This document shows, piece by piece, positions 7,119-12,301 of a DNA stretch of 13,490 nt (position 1 is the stretch's first letter; each line of letters begins with the position of its first letter). Made by a program: the position numbers and the translations under genes. Below the pieces are notes generated by a model. It saw only the letters and a list, made by a program, of their open reading frames with translations. It searched no databases and had not been told where the DNA came from. The stretch is from an uncultured Lachnospiraceae bacterium (GTDB lineage Bacteria; Bacillota; Clostridia; Lachnospirales; Lachnospiraceae): the NCBI GenBank assembly GCA_910578335.1, contig CAJTPU010000037.1, positions 1 to 13,490 of the forward strand. Reading direction: 5' to 3'.

Positions 7119-8018
7119 ATGAAAGGCTGTATTTTATCTATTTTTTGGCCTAAAAAAGATATAATAGATTTTTTCAAGAATGCCAGTTGTACTTCTAAGG
7201 ATTTAATAATGGAAAGTGAATATAAAGAACTTCCAAGAGCTAAGATAGTAGACACTGTTTTTGCCAATTTAGAGAAACGAAGTGATTTAGGCATAGGACA
7301 ATTTCGGGCAATGTTAAAGCAACTGACGGAATGGGACTACTTTGACCCATATTATTTTAAAAATTTGAATAAGTTGGATGAAGATGAAGCAAAAAGAAAT
7401 ATCATACATCTAAAGCAATTGCAAGAAATTAGGGATTATAAAATAAAGCAGGAAAGGCAACGTCAAGATGAACTTGAAAGAAAGAGGAAGGATATAAATG
7501 TAAATATTGTTGAATTAAAAGATACTTTCATAAATTTATTTAGTGGTAAAGATAAGGATGGAAAAGAAATAAATAGTCAGAGACGTGGATATTTATTTGA
7601 GGAATTTTTAAGAAAGCTATTTACAAATGCGGGAATAGAGGTAACAGAACCATTTAAAATTGTGGGAGAACAGATTGATGGTTCCTTTAAATATGATGGT
7701 GAACATTATATATTTGAAGCAAAGTGGCATGATAGTTGGAGTGCGTCCAATAGTTTATATCAGTTTGCTGCAAAGGTACAAGGAAAGATGCATGGAAGAG
7801 GAGTGTTCATATCTATAAATGGTTTTTCTCCTGGCTCAGTACATGCATTGACAACAGGAAAAGCAATACAAACAATTTTAGTGGATGGTGGTGATTTAGT
7901 TCCAATAACAGAAGGTATGTATACATTAAAGGAAATGCTTGACAATAAAATTAAAGCGGCCCAAACAATGGGAAGAATATATGTGGATGCAATAAGTTTA
8001 TCAGAGAAAATAAATTAG
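7119..8018 (+). CDS. Mrr-like PD-(D/E)XK restriction endonuclease
   Basis: This is a 299-residue predicted DNA nuclease. The N-terminal part (1-85) is helical (SIFWPKKDIIDFF) and unassigned. A charged, probably coiled-coil stretch spans 88-126. The C-terminal part (about 150-255) carries the Mrr-type nuclease fold: RRGYLFEEFLRKLF, then EQIDGSF with Asp187 and IFEAKW with Glu200 and Lys202 as the D...ExK catalytic set, followed by Gln215 (YQFAAKVQGK) and GRGVFISINGFSPG. ATG 7119 is the first usable start but has no real ribosome site, and coding similarity seems to continue upstream (see 7066-7118). It is the first gene of an AT-rich cassette; G+C is near one third versus over half in ppdK. 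Mrr-family enzymes often cut modified DNA; the target here is unknown. Confidence 0.8.
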   Translation: MKGCILSIFWPKKDIIDFFKNASCTSKDLIMESEYKELPRAKIVDTVFANLEKRSDLGIGQFRAMLKQLTEWDYFDPYYFKNLNKLDEDEAKRNIIHLKQLQEIRDYKIKQERQRQDELERKRKDINVNIVELKDTFINLFSGKDKDGKEINSQRRGYLFEEFLRKLFTNAGIEVTEPFKIVGEQIDGSFKYDGEHYIFEAKWHDSWSASNSLYQFAAKVQGKMHGRGVFISINGFSPGSVHALTTGKAIQTILVDGGDLVPITEGMYTLKEMLDNKIKAAQTMGRIYVDAISLSEKIN

Positions 8019-8038
8019 TATGAATGGAGAATAGATTT

Positions 8039-8563
8039 ATGAAACACGAAAGTGATATCGAAAAAATGATTGATGTGGTGGATACAGAATTAGGATTTGC
8101 GGCTATTTATAATAAAGAATATATGCCCAAAGAATATGAGGAAGAAATTAGGTCTGCTAATATATTATTGATACCAAATGAAAATTTTAGAGATAAACAG
8201 GGATTATTTTTTCCAGAGTGTACAGATGAATTTTTGGAATTTATGAAAGAAAAGGAAACTAAAAATGTAAAGGTTGATATTTGTATTTCGGACGAAAATT
8301 ATATAAAGTTAGAGTTACATGCTGATATTGTATATATTGCTACCATGATTGTTCAGTGGGCTGTATGGCCGATTACAACAAGTATAATAGCGGCTTATTT
8401 ATACGATAAGTTAAAGAAGTCAAATAAATCACCCAAAGAAACAAATACAGATGTCAATGTGATTGTCGAAAAGAATGGGAAAAGTAAAATGATTCATTAT
8501 CAGGGAAGTGTCGAAAATTTTGAAAAAACTATAAAAACAATAGATGAGACAATTTTTAAGTAG
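8039..8563 (+). CDS. Membrane-anchored protein of unknown function
   Basis: I do not recognise this 174-residue protein. Its N-terminal 95 residues are soluble and acidic. A hydrophobic segment rich in Trp and Ile follows at about 96-122 (DIVYIATMIVQWAVWPITTS), then a lysine-rich turn and a C-terminal tail of about 45 residues predicted as strand-strand-helix (DVNVIVEK...MIHYQGSVENFEKTI). The single anchor suggests soluble parts on both sides, or a shallow hairpin with both on one side. ATG 8039 is chosen because GGAG (8026-8029) lies nine bases upstream; in-frame ATG 8024 is possible but has no ribosome site. It begins 20 bases after the nuclease stop and ends eight bases before the next gene, so the three are one operon. 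It could be a membrane sensor or effector of the cassette, which is inference. Confidence 0.8.
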   Translation: MKHESDIEKMIDVVDTELGFAAIYNKEYMPKEYEEEIRSANILLIPNENFRDKQGLFFPECTDEFLEFMKEKETKNVKVDICISDENYIKLELHADIVYIATMIVQWAVWPITTSIIAAYLYDKLKKSNKSPKETNTDVNVIVEKNGKSKMIHYQGSVENFEKTIKTIDETIFK

Positions 8564-8571
8564 GGGTACAT

Positions 8572-9414
8572 ATGCAATTATATGAGATAAAAGAATACTT
8601 ACAACAACCACACTTAGAATTTAAAAATTGCATTGAAGAAGAATTAAAGATGATTAAACAAAAAGCAGTTTCAGAGTCTAATGAAAAACTGGCGAATGAG
8701 ATATGGTGTTTGCAAGAAGTTTATAAGATTCAAAAGACATATATTTCTATGTATAATGAATTGAAAGCTGGAAAATATTTTGAGGGCTGGCTATTATTAG
8801 ATCAGATTGATATTGGCTTTTGTTTTCTAAGAGAGAATTTTGAATATGAAAATAATTTATATAATTTGCAGTTCATAGAAACGATTATCAAGGAGTATGA
8901 AAAAACATTTCCTCAATACCTCTATATGAGCAGAGAATCACTTATTAAAAGTGAAAAGTGTTCTATATGTGGGAAAAAATTTTTATTAAGAGGCGGCTGT
9001 AATCATAAACCAGGAAAATTATATATGGGAGAGCTATGTCTACGAGTAGTAACTGATGTTGAGTTTCTTGGTACAGCAATTGTTAGAAATCCTTTTGATA
9101 GATATGCAGTTATGCATATGGAAGGACAAGAATATGATTATTCAGTTTTAAATGAATTGATGGGAGCTCTATTGTCACCATACATACCTTGGTACGTTGA
9201 GAAAATGACAAAAAAGAAACTGGAATTCTTGCATATAGGAAGAAATGATAAATGTCCTTGCGGTTCGGGAAAAAAATATAAGTTTTGTTGTAGGGGAACA
9301 GATAACGAGTATATGCCACATAATAGGATTACGATACTTGGTGGTTATAAAATTAAAGAAAAGTCAATAGAATGTGGCGGAGGATTCGTAGGTAAAAAGG
9401 GAAAATTAGAATAA
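8572..9414 (+). CDS. SEC-C motif zinc-binding protein
   Basis: This 280-residue protein has two likely zinc sites. The first is CSICGKKF...CNHK...GELC (Cys130, Cys133, Cys143/His145, Cys156). The second is a SEC-C motif GRNDKCPCGSGKKYKFCC (223-240) with Cys228, Cys230, Cys239 and Cys240. This motif is known from the SecA tail and from many stand-alone proteins, where it binds zinc and mediates contacts. The first 125 residues are helical and unassigned. The start ATG 8572 follows AGGGGT (8562-8567). It is the last cassette gene, with AT-rich composition like its partners. It may be an adaptor binding the nuclease or its target. The motif is certain, the role unknown. Confidence 0.85.
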   Translation: MQLYEIKEYLQQPHLEFKNCIEEELKMIKQKAVSESNEKLANEIWCLQEVYKIQKTYISMYNELKAGKYFEGWLLLDQIDIGFCFLRENFEYENNLYNLQFIETIIKEYEKTFPQYLYMSRESLIKSEKCSICGKKFLLRGGCNHKPGKLYMGELCLRVVTDVEFLGTAIVRNPFDRYAVMHMEGQEYDYSVLNELMGALLSPYIPWYVEKMTKKKLEFLHIGRNDKCPCGSGKKYKFCCRGTDNEYMPHNRITILGGYKIKEKSIECGGGFVGKKGKLE

Positions 9415-9509
9415 GGCAATAATAAGTAAATAATATGTATTTATTTATGCTGTTGAAATATGGGGGATATTGTCATATTTTGTCAAGGTGTCTCCTTCCC
9501 CAGCAGATA

Positions 9510-9653
9510 CGGACACGGAAAGCCGACAAAGCCCGTAAACACGGCGCTTTTGGCACGACATAGGTTACAAAGTCACATTATTTCCGTGTGCTTTTAAGGG
9601 TATTTTTACATTTGCGAGGGTGCGAACTTGCGTTCGGGGGTTGTTTTGCCTGA
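9510..9653 (+). pseudogene. Conserved-looking remnant frame adjoining array B
   Basis: One plus frame reads RTRKADKARKHGAFGTT, then TAG at 9561-9563, then VTKSHYFRVLLRVFLHLRG and CELAFGGCFA, ending at TGA 9651-9653 inside the first unit of array B. I have a loose recollection of similar translations beside such repeats in other Lachnospiraceae genomes, where they probably are not genuine proteins. It has no start codon with a ribosome site. It is recorded as a remnant or non-coding conserved block. The rest of 9415-9640 holds an AT-only weak stem (9427-9447) and nothing else I recognise. Confidence 0.3.
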
Positions 9654-9868
9654 TAGTATATACTCGTAGGCAAAAGTCGGTTATTATCACGGAAACTCGG
9701 ATACTCGCAGGCAAAACTCGATACTATCACGCAAAAGTCGATACTCGCAGGCAAAACCCATATACAAACACGGAAACTGCCTGTATTATCACGGAAACCC
9801 GCTGGGAGTTTTCGTGATAATATAGGGGTTTCCGTGATAGTATGCAAAGTTTCCGTGTCTGCATATGA
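9641..9868 (+). repeat. Modular 20-bp repeat array B with palindromic layout (right of cassette)
   Basis: The units share the family of array A. One forward unit (9641-9660) is followed by seven reverse units on a 20-base step (starting near 9661, 9681, 9701, 9721, 9741, 9761 and 9782). Three forward units then follow (near 9808, 9827 and 9848). Within the units, the TTTCCG, TTTGCG and TTTGCC heads combine freely with ATAG/ATAA, CGAG and TTTG tails. There are no unique spacers. The array folds into nested hairpins (see 9759-9867). Open frames on either strand merely translate the repeat. Confidence 0.9.
9759..9867 (+). repeat. Nested inverted repeats at the array B switch point
   Basis: The inner arms TATTATCACGGAAAC (9784-9798) and GTTTTCGTGATAATA (9808-9822) pair with one G-U around a nine-base loop. 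Outside them, CATATACAAACACGGAAACT (9759-9778) matches the complement of AGTTTCCGTGTCTGCATATG (9848-9867) at 18 of 20 positions. The orientation of the units flips at the centre, near 9803. This could extrude as a cruciform or fold as a long RNA stem. Confidence 0.85.
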
Positions 9869-9909
9869 GTAAAATGGTAAAAACTGAATGGATAAGTGAC
9901 AATGAGAGA

Positions 9910-9935
9910 AAAGGGCTGTTCAATGGCTCTTTTTT
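9910..9935 (+). terminator. Terminator after repeat array B
   Basis: AAAGGGC (9910-9916) pairs with GCTCTTT (9926-9932) with one G-U across a nine-base loop, and the T-run continues to 9935. No gene ends nearby, so it would stop transcripts reading through the array from the cassette. Confidence 0.65.
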
Positions 9936-9995
9936 GCTTTCCACTCCCAAAAAATAGTCGTTTCGTGCCATCGGGTGAAAAACAGAAAATTTTTA

Positions 9996-10004
9996 TGGTA
10001 TAAT
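9996..10004 (+). promoter_or_regulatory. Extended -10 promoter ahead of the flavoprotein remnant
   Basis: TGG-TATAAT is a perfect extended -10 element. The region at 9976-9981 (TGAAAA) is a poor -35. The predicted start near 10011 leaves a 70-base leader. It may now drive the second LytTR operon, because the first gene is broken. Confidence 0.6.
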
Positions 10005-10080
10005 TCAGTGGATGCTTTTGCTTTAGCGGGAACGGTTTTCTGCCGAAGTAATAGGAAACAGCGGAAAGGGTGATATACGG

Positions 10081-10368
10081 ATGTATGACGTGATGGTGGT
10101 CGGGGCGGGGTCGGCGGGATGCACGGCTGCCAAGGTTTTAGCAGAAAAAGGTTATAAGGTTCTCTTGGTGGAAAAATTCAGAATGCCCAGGTACAAGTCC
10201 TGTTCGGGCGTGCTGATAAAGAAATCAATGGAGCTTGTAAAGAAGTATTTCGGGGAGGCCGTGCCGGAATCTGCCATGTGTATCCTGATAGAGAACAGGG
10301 GAATGATGTTTGCAAAGCGGCTTTGCCGTCCATCGCAAATTCACTACCATATACAGCCGTATCATTGA
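10081..10368 (+). pseudogene. Truncated geranylgeranyl-reductase-type FAD-dependent oxidoreductase
   Basis: The first 78 or so residues are a clean N-terminus of the FAD-dependent geranylgeranyl reductase family. They show a dinucleotide-binding GAGSAG (8-13), Glu31 at the end of the second strand for the FAD ribose (LLVEK), and the family motif RMPRYKSCSGVL. Family members run to about 350-400 residues, but this frame ends at 95 after an unrelated stretch (KRLCRPSQIHYHIQPYH). The FAD-binding core is incomplete and no substrate domain exists, so it cannot be functional. AAAGGG (10066-10071) and ATG 10081 are intact, so a stub may still be made. The break lies near a perfect small inverted repeat GCAAAG-cgg-CTTTGC (10312-10326). 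Confidence 0.85.
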
Positions 10369-10405
10369 TTTTGAAAACGCGGATGATATACTTGAGAACA
10401 GATAA
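10322..10405 (+). pseudogene. C-terminal tail of an unidentified gene fused to the flavoprotein stub
   Basis: Out of frame with the flavoprotein, one frame reads FAVHRKFTTIYSRIID and then FENADDILENR, stopping at TAA 10403-10405. The stop overlaps AAGGAGG (10404-10410), the ribosome site of the next gene, which is how an intact upstream operon neighbour would sit. I infer that a deletion joined the flavoprotein start to the end of the gene that used to precede this LytTR gene. The parent family is not recognised. Confidence 0.4.
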
Positions 10406-10417
10406 GGAGGTGACATT

Positions 10418-10867
10418 TTGAAAGTTGGGATAAACATAGACCGTTCCGTAGAGGAAATAGAAGTTCTAATCACAGCACATGAACAAAGCAGGACGGTCAA
10501 TGCTCTTTATGAGCATATTGTAGAGTTCGATAAAAAGAGCCTTGAGACACTAACAGCATACAAAGATGATATAGTTAAGATTGTAAATGTGACGGATGTT
10601 TTCCGAATATATACAGGAAATCAAAAGGTCTACATTCAAACATGTCAAGGCGAGTTTGTCATACGGCACAGATTGCATGAATTGGAAGCGGCTCTCGACA
10701 AAAAACAGTTTCTCCGTATCTCTAATTCAGAAATCGTAAATGTCAAAAAAATTCGGGATATTGATTTAAGCATAATTGGAAGGATTTGTATTCGCTTTGA
10801 AGATAATACACAGACCTATGTTTCGAGGAGATATATCCCGAAAATCAAAAAATCTTTAGGAATATGA
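10418..10867 (+). CDS. LytTR-domain DNA-binding regulator (copy 2)
   Basis: This is a 149-residue stand-alone LytTR protein. The LytTR domain (about 48-149) shows KDDIVKIVNVTDVFRIYTG, FLRISNSEIVNVKKI and the closing VSRRYIPKIKKSLGI, all lining up with copy 1 at 2795-3232. The rest is clearly diverged, so this is not a recent duplicate. The start is TTG 10418, seven bases after AAGGAGG (10404-10410). Base composition is more AT-rich than in copy 1. It is followed ten bases later by its DUF3021 partner. Unlike copy 1, no intact transporter lies in the operon, so its regulon is probably elsewhere or lost. Confidence 0.9.
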   Translation: MKVGINIDRSVEEIEVLITAHEQSRTVNALYEHIVEFDKKSLETLTAYKDDIVKIVNVTDVFRIYTGNQKVYIQTCQGEFVIRHRLHELEAALDKKQFLRISNSEIVNVKKIRDIDLSIIGRICIRFEDNTQTYVSRRYIPKIKKSLGI

Positions 10868-10876
10868 GGTGATATT

Positions 10877-11353
10877 TTGAAAAAGAAAGCTTTGAAGTTT
10901 GGAACAGTAGGTTTTCTGCTTGGGTGTTTTGCATATTTGCTGTTTTCAATCGTTGTTTCATTGCGGATGAACACAGGAGATTTCTATTTTACTCTTCCTG
11001 CTTTGGCAAATAAATACAGCAACGAAATGTTTGCAACCATTGCTCAGATAGCAACATTTACTTGGCTTGGATTAGCCTGCGGTATTGCGTATTTGTTTAG
11101 CGAGAATGTTGAACTTGAGCCAGCAAGACAAGCAGTAGGCTATTTAGTTTCGCTAACTGTCGGGATGTTGCCATTGGCGTGGACAGGACAATGGTTTAAG
11201 CATGTTTTTATAGGCATATTCAGCTATATAATCATTATTGCTATTGTTTCGCTCCTTTTATTCATGATTGGATTAGTGAAGTTGAAATGCGATGTCGATG
11301 AAATTAGGCAGGCTATTGGAGTTGGCGAGGAGGTTAATCATGAAGAAATTTAA
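10877..11353 (+). CDS. DUF3021 family four-helix membrane protein (copy 2)
   Basis: This is a 158-residue membrane protein with four hydrophobic segments at about 8-28, 53-75, 86-104 and 109-135 and an acidic C-terminal tail (VDEIRQAIGVGEEVNHEEI). Position, size and topology match DUF3021 partners of LytTR regulators. The start is TTG 10877, after GAGGTG (10866-10871). The 3' end overlaps the next gene's start by 14 bases, so translation is probably coupled. The presumed role is membrane sensor or inhibitor of the adjacent LytTR protein, by analogy with the streptococcal systems. Confidence 0.82.
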   Translation: MKKKALKFGTVGFLLGCFAYLLFSIVVSLRMNTGDFYFTLPALANKYSNEMFATIAQIATFTWLGLACGIAYLFSENVELEPARQAVGYLVSLTVGMLPLAWTGQWFKHVFIGIFSYIIIIAIVSLLLFMIGLVKLKCDVDEIRQAIGVGEEVNHEEI

Positions 11354-11648
11354 TCTGTCATCAAAACAAATAATCACTTGGATATGTGTAAATTACGGAC
11401 TGTTTATATTGGCATTTTTCACTTTAGGCTTTATGGGCAGCAAAAGCGCTGTCATTATTAATTTTGTTTTGGATGTAGTACTTTGTGTTATTTCGTTTGC
11501 TCTTAATATTGGATTGTTTTCTGCAAAGTACAAAACACCCATTGTTGGCAAAATCGGCTTACTATTTGCAACATTATGTTTTGTAGCATTTACCTATTTT
11601 GCATTTTTAATGCCAGAAAACGGATTGCCCCCAGTTCTATTTAGTTGA
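11340..11648 (+). CDS. Small three-helix membrane protein
   Basis: This 102-residue protein has a short basic N-terminus (MKKFNLSSKQ) and three hydrophobic segments at about 11-32, 35-56 and 66-86. I do not recognise the family. ATG 11340 is chosen because GAGGAGG (11327-11333) lies six bases upstream; the frame is open back to 11292 inside the DUF3021 gene without a ribosome site. It overlaps that gene by 14 bases and is likely an accessory of the same LytTR-DUF3021 module. No counterpart exists in the module at 2795-3689. Confidence 0.75.
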   Translation: MKKFNLSSKQIITWICVNYGLFILAFFTLGFMGSKSAVIINFVLDVVLCVISFALNIGLFSAKYKTPIVGKIGLLFATLCFVAFTYFAFLMPENGLPPVLFS

Positions 11649-11845
11649 TTATGATAAATACGAAATGGATACTTTGCTCCCTGAGTTGTTTCCGGCAGGG
11701 AAAACAAAGGGGCGCCATAGCCAAGGCATCGTCAAATGATCCGGAAATTATTTTTGCTGATGAGCCAACTGGCAACCTGGATCTGGCCTCCGCAGTGAAC
11801 ATTATGCAGTGCTTTATGAAAATAAATAGTGAAGCCGCCGCACTA
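11645..11845 (+). pseudogene. Fragment of an ABC transporter ATPase (MacB/BceA type)
   Basis: The readable core is a degenerate signature region LSCFRQGKQRGAIAKA, then NDPEIIFADEPTGNLD, an unmistakable Walker B and D-loop, then NIMQCFMKINSE. There is no Walker A or Q-loop upstream, no H-loop downstream, and the signature LSGGQ is destroyed. The frame stays open to 12061 only by running into the riboswitch. The DEPTGNLD form marks the MacB/BceA/LolD group, unlike the DEPTTGLDP ATPase at 905-1867, so it is not a copy of that gene. It is probably the remnant of a transporter once served by the LytTR module upstream. Confidence 0.75.
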
Positions 11846-11944
11846 TGGGCTTCAACCGCCATATGCGGAGGTCTGCCATTTCCGCAGGCAGCTAAGGGAA
11901 ATGACTTGGAAATTCACTCTTATTCGGATTCCCGCAGAATTTTA

Positions 11945-11973
11945 TTGACTTTCAATCCCATATCACCTATACT
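11945..11973 (+). promoter_or_regulatory. Sigma-A promoter of the thiamine operon
   Basis: TTGACT (11945-11950), a 17-base spacer and TATACT (11968-11973) form a near-consensus promoter. The start site would fall near 11980, immediately before the first TPP aptamer, so the transcript begins with the riboswitch. Confidence 0.8.
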
Positions 11974-11980
11974 ATTATCC

Positions 11981-12061
11981 AAGCAGGGGGACTACAGTGT
12001 AGTTGAGAAGGTAAAACCTGACCCTTTGAACCTGTTGGCTAATACCAACGTAGGGAGCTGA
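11981..12061 (+). promoter_or_regulatory. TPP riboswitch 1 (THI element)
   Basis: Conserved TPP aptamer parts appear in order: GGGGG (11986-11990), the P3 hairpin CTAC-AGT-GTAG (11992-12002), TTGAGA (12003-12008) of the pyrimidine pocket, ACC TGACCC, then TTTGAACCTG (12025-12034), the P5 hairpin TTGG/CCAA around CTAATA, and CGTAGGGA. It should bind thiamine pyrophosphate in the nascent RNA and switch off downstream expression. A terminator hairpin follows at 12084-12120. I see no obvious anti-terminator for this copy. Confidence 0.88.
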
Positions 12062-12083
12062 ATGATACGATACCGTATTTTTT

Positions 12084-12120
12084 AGGATGTTCCCTGCACA
12101 CGGAATATCCTTTTTATTTT
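12084..12120 (+). terminator. Intrinsic terminator of riboswitch 1
   Basis: AGGATGTTCC (12084-12093) pairs with GGAATATCCT (12102-12111) with one G-U, followed by TTTTTATTTT. A small hairpin ATACG-ATAC-CGTAT (12065-12078) with its own T-run precedes it. Confidence 0.8.
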
Positions 12121-12145
12121 TAACTGAATATGAATGATATGTGTT

Positions 12146-12221
12146 TGCGAGGGAACTGAACAAGTTGAAAAAGGTAAGACCTGACCTCTTGACCTGTCGG
12201 CTAATACCGGCGTAGGGAAGC
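12146..12221 (+). promoter_or_regulatory. TPP riboswitch 2 (THI element, slightly atypical)
   Basis: This second aptamer keeps GAGGGAACT, TTGAAA (12165-12170), ACCTGACCTC, TTGACCTG, TCGG-CTAATA-CCGG and CGTAGGGAAG (12211-12220). It departs from copy 1 by TTGAAA in place of TTGAGA, and by CTTGACCTG where TTTGAACCTG is usual (one A fewer). The 3' end GAAGC (12217-12221) also occurs in the 3' arm of the following terminator and can pair with GCTTC (12252-12256), which gives a ready anti-terminator. An alternative stem CGGCGTA/TACGCCG (12208-12214 with 12229-12235) would compete with the aptamer. Confidence 0.8.
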
Positions 12222-12248
12222 AATTTCTTACGCCGTACTGCGTCTGAA

Positions 12249-12283
12249 AGAGCTTCTGATGATTTGGAAGCTCTATTTTTTTT
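12249..12283 (+). terminator. Intrinsic terminator of riboswitch 2
   Basis: AGAGCTTC (12249-12256) and GAAGCTCT (12267-12274) pair perfectly across a ten-base loop, followed by ATTTTTTTT. It ends 19 bases before the tenA ATG and so decides whether tenA-thiN is transcribed. Confidence 0.88.
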
Positions 12284-12301
12284 CACAAGGAGGAAAAGGG
12301 A

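Noticed and set aside
9427..9447. Terminator after the SEC-C gene
   Set aside because: The TAAATAA/TTATTTA stem has no G-C pairs and no T-run, so it is too weak to call.
9578..9847. Open frames on both strands across array B (and 6614-7006 minus across array A)
   Set aside because: They only translate the repeat (ITETPILSRKL-like strings), lack ribosome sites, and exist because the unit has no stops in some frames.
6551..9950. Insertion sequence or transposase carrying the cassette
   Set aside because: No transposase or integrase frame is found on either strand, and no clean terminal inverted repeats with target duplications are visible at the cassette edges.
11846..12061. Extension of the ABC fragment frame to 12061
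   Set aside because: The translation loses all ABC similarity after about 11845 and then overlaps the thiamine promoter and the first aptamer.
11975..12286. 103-codon minus-strand open frame over the riboswitches
   Set aside because: It is antisense to two structured TPP aptamers. Its repeated peptide pattern (YVGISQQVQR, YAGISRQVKR) simply reflects the two aptamer copies.
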